Source: Trebouxia sp. TZW2008 (lineage: Eukaryota > Chlorophyta > Trebouxiophyceae > Trebouxiales > Trebouxiaceae). From it: a stretch of DNA of 64,000 bases. A program made the position numbers and the translations under genes. Below, piece by piece: positions 23,331 to 33,875 of the stretch (the first letter of the stretch is position 1; each line of letters opens with the position of its first letter). The DNA lies in assembly GCA_002118135.1 (NCBI GenBank), contig BDIU01000370.1, positions 1-64,000 of the forward strand. The letters are read 5' to 3'. The notes beneath the pieces were generated by a model that was not told the origin of the DNA, made no database searches, and was given only the letters and a program-made list of their open reading frames with translations.

Positions 23331-26300
23331 TCAGAAACTGACAGATGAAATCTCCTCGGCAGCCTTTCTGAGTAGTTGCACACGTGTCTGGCATTGCTCA
23401 CGCCTCTTCATTGTGCTGTCATCCTCTGACAACATGCGCTTCAGTGGCAGGTCCTCCTTGTCTGCTACCTCTGCATGCAGCTTGTCCAACAGCTGTTTCT
23501 TGGCTTGCATCACCTGCAACAAGACACATAAGTCACTTTTGCAGAGAAAACAGTCAAGCAGACAAACTATGCATCACCAGTAACACTCTGAATACAGCAG
23601 GCAAAGTGTGCAATACTGATAACACTGCAGACATAGCAGACAGACATTGCATCACCAGTAGCATCACAAGCTAGAGTGTAGCGCAAACAGACTATGCACA
23701 ATGCCATGCAGCAGTAAGGGTCAAGCAGCAGAGCAAATTTATGCAGAGCAGTGTGGGTGCCTTGCCAAATGCAAAGAGCCACTGCCTCACATGTGGCAGA
23801 GCAAGTGCATTTGCTACCAATGCATGACTGTCATCAGTCATGATAATTGTATCTACCAAGTCCTGGAAGTGCATTTTCTGTTCATACGGCTGGCTAAATT
23901 TGGTTGTCTGCATGACGCAACAGCTGACTAACAGGGAAGGATGCAGCCCCTCAGAAACCAAACGGTCAAATGAACAGTGACAGTCGATATCAGGCTAACA
24001 ATGACTATAGCGATGATAGAAACATGACTACAACAACAGGGCAAATGTTCTTACCAGGCAGTGCACAATAGCCTTGGGGATGGTCTGCTTGAGCTGTGTG
24101 CGCACGTGGGTAATGTAAGCTGACACATGGGCAGAGATCATCTGCAGGTGCTGCTGCCCTGGGTCCCCTCTCTCCGGGATCTCACCAATTCTCCGACCTA
24201 CAAACAGGCAGCAGACTGGCATTGGCACAGGCATAAATATATAAAGGACTGCAAAAGAACTTAACGCCAGCAGGGATACAGTATTTACTGTGCAGTGGCA
24301 GCATGACAACCTTACAACGCTGGATTATGTACTGTGAGATGAATCACAAGCGAATCACGCGCCAGCCAGTGAGTTGAGTCGAGTCCAGTCATCTGACGCT
24401 GACAGTAGCTGAGATCGCGCTGTGCTGTCGGCTGTGCTGCTGCTGTTGTTGGTCACCAGCCATCATGTACCGGCAGTGACACCCTTACAATGTAACAAAT
24501 GTGCCGCTGGGGAACAAGCAGATGTTGACACACGTGCCTTTGAGCAGGTGCTTTGTGTGTCCGCTACCCTACTTCAGCACGCTGTGCTGATGACATGTGG
24601 TACATGACAACGGCAGCAAGTCAGGACGGATGCATATATGCTGCTGAGCAACGTCACATGTTATCAAGCAGAAACATCCCTTATGGCTCAAACTGCACTG
24701 GAACAGGGCCAGCACTGTAACACTTGGCTGCTACAGAATGATCAAAGTGGGAAACGGATCAAGCATAAGTCTTTTGGCAGCCAGGCAGTCAACATTACCT
24801 GACAGGGTGCGCAGCATGCCGGGCTGGTCAACACCGTCTGTGGCACCGTTCTGGGAGATGATGTCCCTGAAGACGTCAGCGGTGAGGTAGGAGCGCTCCA
24901 TGTCCACCATGGTCAGCACCATCTTGCGCGCGTCCTCCTTCATGCTGTCTGCAGCACACCACAACAGCTTTGATGATGTTGGAAGTGATGTTATGCGTTC
25001 CTTGGTGGTAGACCTCAACAGGTGAAGGTGCTTGCGTGTCCTGCTTCATGGGGTCTCAACCAAAAAACATTTGCATGACTGAATGTGTTTATGCACCCTC
25101 CTTCATGCTGTCTGCATCACAGGACAACAGATTCAGTAATGTGTCAGCGGGTTAGGTAGCTTATAAATTAATTCATTCTGTCTGCAGCAGACAGTGACTG
25201 GTCTGACAGTTTATGCATACAAGCTTCTGATGCATCTTCCGTGATGCTGTCTGGAACATCTGCCATTAGCTCCATGACCTGGAGGTATGATGCCCCCAGC
25301 TGCGTGTTATGTGCGCCAAAATCATTGGCTTCATGAGCTGTCCATGAAGCCAACGAGACATCCCCATGCATGCTGGCTGCATCTAAACTCCACAGCTTCC
25401 ACATAGAGTTGACTCAACTCTATGTGGCACTGAATGTGATGTTGCACATCCTACACAACATCAGTGCAGACAGAAGAGCAGGACGCATCACTATCCTCAG
25501 TTCGTGCATGTCTCATAGGCATGCTGCAGCAAGCATGAGTCAAGGACTGAACAGCAGCGATTCATGAACTAAAGCTGCTGATGCCTCTTCATGCATGCTT
25601 GCTGCAGCATGCCTATGAGACATGCACGAACTGAGGATAGTGATGCGTCCTGCTCTTCTGTCTGCACTGATGTTGCGTAGGATGTGCAACATCACATTCA
25701 GTGCCACATAGAGTTGAGTCAACCAGCATTGACGGAAAGTAACAATGCAGTTGCCAGGCCAATTGCAGCGAGCTGCAAGGTCAGCAATAAGCTGCCTCCA
25801 GAAAGCCCTGTTCAGTCCCGTCTCATATCTCCATGGGTGCCTCAAGTCTCAGGCTCACAGCCCCCAGACTGCCAGCTCTCAGGCACCCAGCCTTTCATTT
25901 CTAAGCCATCCAGTTCACAGCGCTCAGGCAAATTTGACAAACAGAAAACCTGTAGGCTGGGAGGCTGAGGGCTAGGAGGCTGAGGGTGGGGGACCGGAGG
26001 TCAGGGGCCTGATGGGTGGGAACCTAAGATCTGAGGGCATGAGAGCTGAGACCCTGAGGGCTGGGGGCATGAGGGGTGGGGCAAGGGTCTGAGGGCTGAG
26101 GCCTGATTGCTGGAGGCCTGTGGGGTAAGGCCCTGAGGGCTAAGGGCCTGAAGGCTGGAGCCCTGAGGGGTGAGTGGCTGACGGCTAAGAGCTCGAATGC
26201 TGAGAGTCTGAGTAGTGGGGTTCTGAGGGCTGTGGGCCTGAGGGCAAAAGCTCCGAGGGCAGGGAGGCTGAGGGCTGAGAGTCTGATGGCTGGCAGCATG

Positions 26301-29300
26301 AGACCTGAGGGCCTGAGGGCTGGGGGCCTGAGAGTGGAAGCTCTGAGGGCAAGGAGGCTGAGATTTGCAGGTCTGAGGGCTGAGAGCCTGAGTGCTAGGA
26401 TGATCCTCTCAGATATGAGAGCTGGCTTGCAACACCATCTACTACCAAAGTCAGAGGTTTGAGAGCCTGAGGGCTGAGATGCTGAGCACTGAAAGTTTGA
26501 GAGCTGGGATTCTGAGGGAAGAGAAGAAAACACGCAGCAACTACAGGAGATACAGACTGTCTCAAACAGTTGCACAGCCTATGCCAAGAACCTGTCAGAC
26601 TATAAGCAATCTGGCATCTTACCAGGGAAGATGAAGCAGTGGTCACAATCTCCCTCTTGAATGAGGTGTACTGCTGCAGGGTTTTGCAGTCCTTGCTGTT
26701 GATGCATAAGCTGGAGTCCAGTTGAAGAGATTAAAGAGCAACAACCAAAGATGCAGAATGTACTCAGACATTTGCACAACATTGCTCACCCAGGGAAGAT
26801 GAAGCAGTGGTCACAATCTCCCTCTTGAGTGAGGTGTACTGCTGCAGGTTTTTGCAGTCCTCGCTGTTGATGGTGCTAGCCACAATGGAGCGCAGCACGT
26901 GGTGCACCTCTCCAACAGCTGTGTCAGCAGGGCCCTTAAACAGCACCAGGCACTCTTGAAGCAGCCTACGGTACCCCATTTCAGGGGCAATCAAGTGAGG
27001 CTGGTACCCATCTGCCTCCTCAACAATGCGCTTTACGTTGGATGGATCCAAGATCTGCAAGACAGAAGCATTATGTATTCAATCAGGGCTTGGCCGCTGC
27101 TAGCTCTACATAAGAAGTGTCAAAGGCCTGCAGTGCGTGAGCAGCATTGTGTGAATCAGCCTTGGACAACAGCCCAGGAAAAAAGTATGCATATACAAGC
27201 TTGCAGTAGTCTCATCTGCAATGCCTGAATACAGCTGCAGTCAGCTTGTGCGTCAAGGACATACATGCACAGAGACATGCAAATCTGCTGCTGGTGTGCT
27301 GACCGCACCTTCTTGAACTGCAGCTGTTGGATGTTGCGGTCACTGCTGTTCTTGAGTATATGTACTGCTGCAGGACAGCTAGACAGGGGCATGGCTTGCT
27401 TGTGCAAGCTTGTGGAATCCCAGGTTGATTATTTTTACAGAGCCTACCGTCAAAAGCATTCACAGCAGAAACATGTCTCTGTTCCTTTTTCAAGCTTGCA
27501 GGACTAAGCACACCTTCTTGAACTGCAACTGCTGGATGTTCTGGCCAAGGCGCTCCTCAAAGACCCTGAGGATCTGCTCTCCGCCACCCTTGCCGCCGTC
27601 CACTGCCTTGTTGAAAGCCTCCTCAAACTGGCGGCACAAGCTGAGGATGAGGTGCACCATACCCCCCCTGCTGGTCACAGGTGGACCCCCCATGCTGGCC
27701 AGCTCCCGCTCCAGACCAGCAATGCCTGTGTTGATCTGGTTCTGGATTGCTGGCAGCTGTCTACGGATGGCGCCAATCAGGTGATTGCTGAGCTTGCCGG
27801 ACAAGAAGTTCATGCCCACATTCTTAAGGTCTGCATAGCGGGGGTTAGCCTTGAAGAACTGCAGCTCCTTGTTGCGAGCTGACTCCATGTCCACCTGCAA
27901 TGCAAGCTTGACATCGATCCCTTCTTTGAACGCAAGTGTCAGTCATGAAACAGTTCAAATAAAGCTTTTCGCAGCCAGAACAGCAGGGCAAGGCTTAGCA
28001 TTTCAAGTCGTTCAAAATTGTAGTCACAGAAAGACTCTGCACATTGACGCTGCAAGACGCTGCCCAATGCTGGCCGTTGCACGTTGTGCTCAGACGCACA
28101 ATCCCACAAACCCATGCCTTGGTCTCTCTTACAGTCAACTCAAACATGCAGAGTCATGCATGACATGCCGGTGCAATGCGGGATGCTTACCGCCTGTATG
28201 ATGTCCTTCTGTCCTCTGTTGACAACACCAATCCAGCCGTGCTTGAGGCGCACAGCAGACCCATCAAGGATCTCCCTTGCATCAGTTCCAGGATCCATGA
28301 TATCCAGCTTTGTCAGCACACCTGCAGAGCGTAGCATATGTACTCTCAGGTTGATCATCATCACCAGCGTGCTTGCTTGTGAATGTTCACAATCTGTTCA
28401 GGTGCGTACAACGCAGTGAGCTTGGACTTGAGTTGATGCCGGTCACAAAGCCAGCAGTGCATTTTGACATGAGCAAGTTCAGTGCTGTGTGTCATGTGAT
28501 TGAGGGACCGCTGGTCACAACAGCGCACAGTGCACGCACATGATCAACGATGTATAGACCTGACAGCAAGCTGGATGATCTGTCAAGCTACCATAGATAT
28601 TGATGCATGTGTCACAAGGCAGATTGCTCAGCAAAGGCTGAAACAATGCAAAGAGCAGCACAATTTGCAAAGGAGTTGTCTGCAGACAGTTGCGTACCTA
28701 TTGTCCTGTCTCCAGCAGGATCCACCTGCCGTGCCAGATGCAAAGCATCTGATGTTGCCAAGTCAGCATTTGCTGGCGTCACAGCCAGAATGATGGCATT
28801 CTCACCCTGCACACAGCACATATACGTTGCATTGTGCGCCATCTTGGTTATGGCATCACCTATGCAGCATTATTGCTGGCAGGTTTGATGATGAGTGCAA
28901 CATGCAAGCATCGCATGGGACATTACAGTCAGCTTGCTCTTCTGTGGGCATGCACAATGCAAAGGCTGTGGCTGCATGCTGACCCACCTTGATGTAGGTG
29001 CGGGCCATGTCTTCCAGGTCCTTGACAATGCTCTTTGGCTGACCGTCAATGGGCACCTTGGTCAGACCTACACGCAAGACTCGCTCAGCTGAAAGAGCTT
29101 TTACAACCCTTCACACCCAAACAGAACACTTGGTGCTGGCAAGTGCTTGGCGTGTCAGCAACAGGATCCATGCTTGTTGAATCCCTGGCATACACATGCT
29201 GCCAAAAAGCAGTCGGCTGCGCTGTGATGCAGTCAACACAAGTTATGGACAGGTCCTGAATGAGTGCGCCCCCTATCAATACTAATGTTGCGTAAGGTGT

Positions 29301-30208
29301 GGACACATACCTGGCATGTCCACCAAGGTCAAGTTTGGTACCAATGGCGAGTATACTGTGAGCTGGATGGGGTCGGCTGACACCACCTTGCCATTTGCCT
29401 GCAGATACCTCTTGGTCTCTGCCTCAATCTCAGCCATGATGGCATCTGAATGCAGAATGCCACTGCGTCAGAACTGGCATTTGCTTCCGGTTGCGTCAAT
29501 TTGTTGGAGAATTTGACAGATAATTTGGCACAGAAAACTACACATGGTGCAGCATGCTCATGACTTTTGCAGGCCCTACAAGCAATGATCTGGACGTCTG
29601 TCACAACCTGGTTGGCAAATTTTATTTGCCTTGGACTGCAATTGTCCTGATTTTATTGACTTGAATTTTCCAGCAATTTGTGACAAAGCAACTCAAGGCA
29701 AGATTCTGGCAGGCAGGCAGCACTTACTGAAGTCATGAATCTTCTCTTGGCCTCTGTGCAAGAAGACACCATATTCACGCTCATCTGGATTGTCCAAATG
29801 TACCAGCTGCAGCACTAGGGGGCGCCTGGTGACAATACCAGTACCACGAGGCAAGAAATCTTTGCCCACCACTGCTTCCAGCACTGAACTCTTGCCAGAA
29901 CTCTGCATGCATCATATACAACCCCTTGGAAACGTAGATTGCACTATCTCATACTGTGCTTTGCATTTCAGGAAGCTCCTGAGGTTGCAGTTCTGCAACA
30001 TCCCCTTGCTTGCTAAGCTGCTCCGGTCTGATTCAACAGCAGAAAACAACAGTGAGCGTGCTGTTGAAGTTACCTGTCCTCCAATGACGACAATGCTAGG
30101 AAGCATCTCCCAAAGTCCTGGGAGGTCTGCATCCTTCTGACCAGCGGTGTCTCCAAGGAGTGTGCAGGCACTCTGAAGCCTGTTGACCAACTTCAACACC
30201 TCATCCAT
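23331..30208 (-). CDS. Dynamin-related GTPase, plant DRP1 class
   Basis: Eleven exons in transcript order, 30074-30208, 29728-29902, 29311-29445, 28988-29067, 28698-28806, 28191-28321, 27514-27894, 26790-27054, 24799-24948, 24055-24197, 23331-23513, give 628 residues, close to plant DRP1 proteins. The start matches DRP1 ([15 protein letters not shown]). The P-loop (GGQSSGKSS) spans the first junction; switch I and II regions follow ([14 protein letters not shown], then DMPG), then [13 protein letters not shown] and [10 protein letters not shown]. The middle domain and the GTPase effector domain ([14 protein letters not shown], then [19 protein letters not shown], ending ISSVSF) complete it. 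No pleckstrin or proline-rich domain is present, as expected for DRP1. It probably acts in membrane scission during cell-plate formation or endocytosis (family knowledge). Introns carry exon copies, an inverted repeat and a minisatellite. Confidence 0.93.
25401..25425. repeat. 25-bp perfect palindrome
   Basis: The text acatagagttga, one C, then tcaactctatgt reads the same on both strands. It sits at the outer edge of the left arm of the large inverted repeat. Confidence 0.9.
25408..25723. repeat. Large inverted repeat, two ~130-bp arms, in a dynamin intron
   Basis: The left arm at 25408-25537 and the right arm at 25594-25723 are reverse complements along their whole length, with only about one mismatch seen (ctacacaac against ctacgcaac). 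The loop is 56 bp. The structure lies in the intron between dynamin exons 26790-27054 and 24799-24948. It could be a foldback element or a recent inverted duplication. Transcribed as part of the pre-mRNA, it would form a long hairpin. Confidence 0.92.
25955..26520. repeat. Degenerate CTGAGGGC minisatellite
   Basis: About 560 bp are built from 13-17 bp units such as gggcctgagggctgg and aggctgagggctgag, strongly purine-rich on the plus strand. Read in reverse it gives a false open frame of repeated Leu-Arg-Pro/Ala-Leu. It is intronic in the dynamin gene. Confidence 0.9.
26617..26710 (-). repeat. Copy of the 3' end of dynamin exon 26790-27054
   Basis: About 90 bp (accagggaagatgaagcagt and onward) repeat the exon end that encodes [11 protein letters not shown] together with its donor. 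It lies about 170 bp further along the transcript in the next intron. Confidence 0.88.
27307..27346 (-). repeat. Copy of the 3' end of dynamin exon 27514-27894
   Basis: The text caccttcttgaactgcag and the following 20 bp match the donor end of the exon at 27514 (encoding NIQQLQFKK). The copy lies about 200 bp into the next intron. Confidence 0.8.
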
Positions 30209-30857
30209 GACTGCTGCTCTGAGCTTGGCAGCCTGTTTGGCCTCTGTTCAGCTGCTGATGGGGCAAGCAGCACCCTGCACTTTTGTGCAGCGATTGAGGA
30301 CGCCTGCCACTTGCGCACAGAGCAACAAGATGATCCCGCTCCTATGCTCCACCGGTCAAGCAAGTTGCAAAACAAGGCAATCTGCGAATCGTGACACAAA
30401 TACGAGGCGCACCTTCGGTCAACCAAGCGTTGCAGCAGATAGTATGCAGGCAAACCCAGGAAGCTGCAAGCGACCTTCAAAGTCTAGCGGAACGCCGCTC
30501 CTAGGCCGTGCGATGCCTGCTCGCGATGTTTGCTCTCACAGATGCCGATGCAACTTGCCCAAGGTCGACGGTCTCGTGCTTTCCAGCTGGAAGCTTTGCA
30601 CCATTTTGGTCGAATTCAGCTTCCCCAAATTTGTCTAATTTCGCTCTGACTTTCTCGCCTTTTGACCGCTTTCAAAATGCGCAAGCGGGCATGCACGACC
30701 TGAGTAACGAAGAGCTTCGATATGTCCGGCGGTCTGACATGCATCGGAAAAGCTCCAGCGTTTGTCGATTCCTGGGACATCAGGCCGCATAGGTCGGCGC
30801 GACTAACATCGACTTGACCTAAGATCCTTCAAATCTTGAGGGAGCTCAAAAAGCACA
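30209..30857. promoter_or_regulatory. Divergent promoter region, dynamin and LRR genes
   Basis: About 650 bp separate the two start codons, which face apart. A shared promoter is inferred from position alone; I saw no clear TATA box or named motif. Confidence 0.5.
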
Positions 30858-33662
30858 ATGGCGATCGCAGCGCCCGAGCCGAGTGCCAGATGGCTCGACA
30901 GATTATCAGAGCTTCAGACGTCATCATCGCCAATCAGAATGCCCCGACTTCTGGACAAGTTGACTTTGCCTGCAAAATATTGCGCACAATGGTCGTCCGA
31001 CACCTGCACTGCAGAGTCAGACGGTGCGGTGCATCTGTAACTTGTGCGCCGGCGCGTGGCTCAACAATGTAACGCTGACCAAGATGCCGCGCACGTGTGC
31101 AGGCTATGCCTGCCTGGACTTGGCCCTGCCACCTGAAGAAGAAAAGCTTGTTGGTGCTCAACAGTTGCAGCACATCATCAGCGCTTGTCTTGGGAAAGAC
31201 AGGTATGCATGCATGCATGCAAGATATACACATAAAACAAGAGAGGAGTGATTGTTACAAGCCTTTGTTTGTCCAGGTCAGACACATACGTCCCTGTTGT
31301 AAGCATCGACTTTTCTGGGTGCAAGGTCAGTTAAAGCATGGTTCATCAGCCTCTCTTTCTGAAACTATGATTGGCACCTACCAGTACCAGATAGCATGCT
31401 GATCAGCAGAGCTGCACACCGTGCATGGCCATGATTGACCTTTTTGCATGCTGCCAGTCAGGTGGAGCATGCTGCCTTGTGGAAGCTGGCAGCGGAGAGC
31501 ATGAGCTTAGGCAGTCACTGTATGCTGCGCCACCTGAAGTTGAGCAGGTGCAGCCTGACTGAAGGTTTGCACTTGGCATGCTGTGTGTGAGCATGACCTC
31601 ATGCTTGCTGCTTGAGGCCCACCCCTGGCCTGCTGCAGAAGCATTTGGGGAGCTGGCATACCTGCAACCTGCCACAGAACAGCTTCAGAGCTTGGACATG
31701 AGCCACAATCCCTTGTTGAGGCTCAAAAGCAGCAGTAAGTTGCACCTACCAAACACTTCACGTCAAGTCTACAGAGACGTTTCTGCACTGTCTAGCCCAG
31801 CTGCTGATGTCTACAGCGGCAGATCAGACTGCAGCAATGACATCTGGTTTGCTTTACAGAGCAGCTGCTGGAAGTCCAGTTGCTGTTTGAGGATGCACCG
31901 CTGAGGCTGCTGTCTCTACACCATACTGGCTTGACAAACGAGGACACCTGTCTGCTGGCTGACCAGCTAGCAGCAAACCCAGAGCAGAATGCAACCCAAG
32001 CATATCTTGCTTGCCTCAAGATCGGCCCACCCATGCACTCAGCTTCGACACCCACCCAGCAACAACAGGGCAGCGAGGCAGTGCCCTTTGTACTTGAAAC
32101 AGTGCAGAAGCTGAATCAGCTAATCAGCAGCCTGCAAGAGTTGCAAGTCCTGGAGATCTGGGGCCTCAATGCAGAGCAGCAGTCTAGCCTGTCAGATGCT
32201 TGGGCAGAAGTCAAGGGCAGGCCTGGACATGTAGCTGTATCAGCTGATGTCTTCAGAATCTGCAGTAACGCAAGGTCAGTCCATGCACATGTTTCATCAC
32301 GATCATGGTCCTTTGGATGCTTGTTAGTCATGTTCCAAGATCTTACTCAATGCGCACAGGAGCAGTTGACTGCTTCCTGACAATTCTGTCCACCCTCAAC
32401 ATTACTGGTTTAACTCGCTTGGGTATGGCCTGTCCACCTGCGCGTGATTACACAACCAAATTGCAGGAGCTCTTTATATACTCGCTTTTGCTGTCCCTGC
32501 AGTCATGCTCATGCACAGCACCCAGTGGAGCAATGGCCAATGGAGTGCAAACTGCCCACCAAGGCACCCCCAGCACCCACACCTTCACCTGTGCGGGCCC
32601 CCAGACCAGACCCCCCTATCTTTGGGGTACGCTCCGTGCATGTGCAGCACTGTGACGATTACAAAAAGTCCACCAAGCTCAGGCAGTCCAAAACACTATG
32701 GCAAGCTGCTGCAGCCTTATTGCACTGCCCATTTTGCAATTGTCACCAATGCAAACAAGCCTTTGCCAACTCCCTGCTGACACACATTGCATTGGCATGT
32801 GCTGTTGCCTAGTCTTGCCAGCACATTGTCAGAAAGTATTCTGTGAGGAAGCAGTCCGCACTTACAACAAAATTGTGCATTTTCCATGCGATGGAAATAG
32901 TGCTGTTGTCATGCAAACACCATGACTCCTTGCAGGAGGGCAGTGAACAAGCCATAAATGGGCATCAGGCAGGTTCCTCTCCAACAGCTGCTGGACAGGC
33001 GGCTGCAGATGGTGATGGTACGTCCTGCTTATGCTTATCATCTGCTGCCTCAATAAATGCATTTGCAACAGCTGAACATACTGAGGCAGCAGCTGAAGTT
33101 GCATGTTGCAGTTTAGTACCAACGGCAAATGCAGCTCATCTGTGAGCAGTGTTGATAGCCCGTGCATGAAGACCTTCTCTTGTATCTGCCAATAGCGGTG
33201 ATTTGATTGCACAGCATGAGCACACAGCATGGCCTGTGACAGGTTCTGCTGAGTGGTGGCCCTGCTGCAGCAGTACTATGCCAATCTGCTTTCTGACCTG
33301 TGTGCATGATTGGCTTGATATTGCAGATGACTTCCAGATGCTGCCTCCTCGCCAGGCAGGGTCCGCCGAGCATGCGCATCTTTCACGACCTCCAGCAATA
33401 GCTAGTGCCCATGCTAATCAGTCAAGACAAAGAGCACATGCACCAATGCCTGGTGGCTCAAGACCCCGCCAGCAGTCTGGCCATGCACAGCAGCACAGAC
33501 GGTTTTGGAGACCTGCTGATGACACTGGGTAAGTGTTTATCTCGAACAAATCCAATATGCAGCTTGCTGTGTGCTCTGTTTGACACAGTGCTTCTTCCAT
33601 GTTACAGCCTCTGCTTGTCAATGCAGTGTTACAAAGAAAATGCCTCACGCAACACTCTGTAG
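30858..33662 (+). CDS. Leucine-rich-repeat protein with Pro/Ala-rich tail
   Basis: Exons 30858-31023, 31103-31202, 31277-31325, 31462-31564, 31639-31734, 31860-32274, 32503-32626, 32936-33017, 33327-33528 and 33608-33662 join in phase to about 463 residues. LRR-type segments are visible: YVPVVSIDFSGCK, LRHLKLSRCSLTE, LQSLDMSHNPLLRL and LRLLSLHHTGLTNEDTCLLA, the ribonuclease-inhibitor-like style in which each repeat ends LxxxGLT. After residue ~300 the protein becomes low-complexity (PAPTPSPVRAPRPDPP) and His/Gln/Arg-rich. No signal peptide or membrane segment is seen. The function is unknown. The last two exons are uncertain, because the next gene begins only about 200 bp later and the two could be one transcription unit. 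Confidence 0.6.
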
Positions 33663-33875
33663 AAGCACACAGCGCTAGCATTCATACCAAAAGTGCGCTG
33701 TTGCAACATCTACTGCCAATTAGGCATCTGACAAAATCCCGTTGTTGGGTCTGCTGTGGCCAAGCAGCTTGTCTTACAGAGCCAAGGCCACAAAGCTAGA
33801 GCTAGAGCATTTGAGCAGGATTGCACTTAAAGATTGCAACCTGACCAAACAGATTTCTTTGCTCAGCTGCCAAGC

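Noticed and set aside
26024..26575. 183-residue minus-strand repetitive frame
   Set aside because: It is the translation of the CTGAGGG minisatellite inside a dynamin intron.
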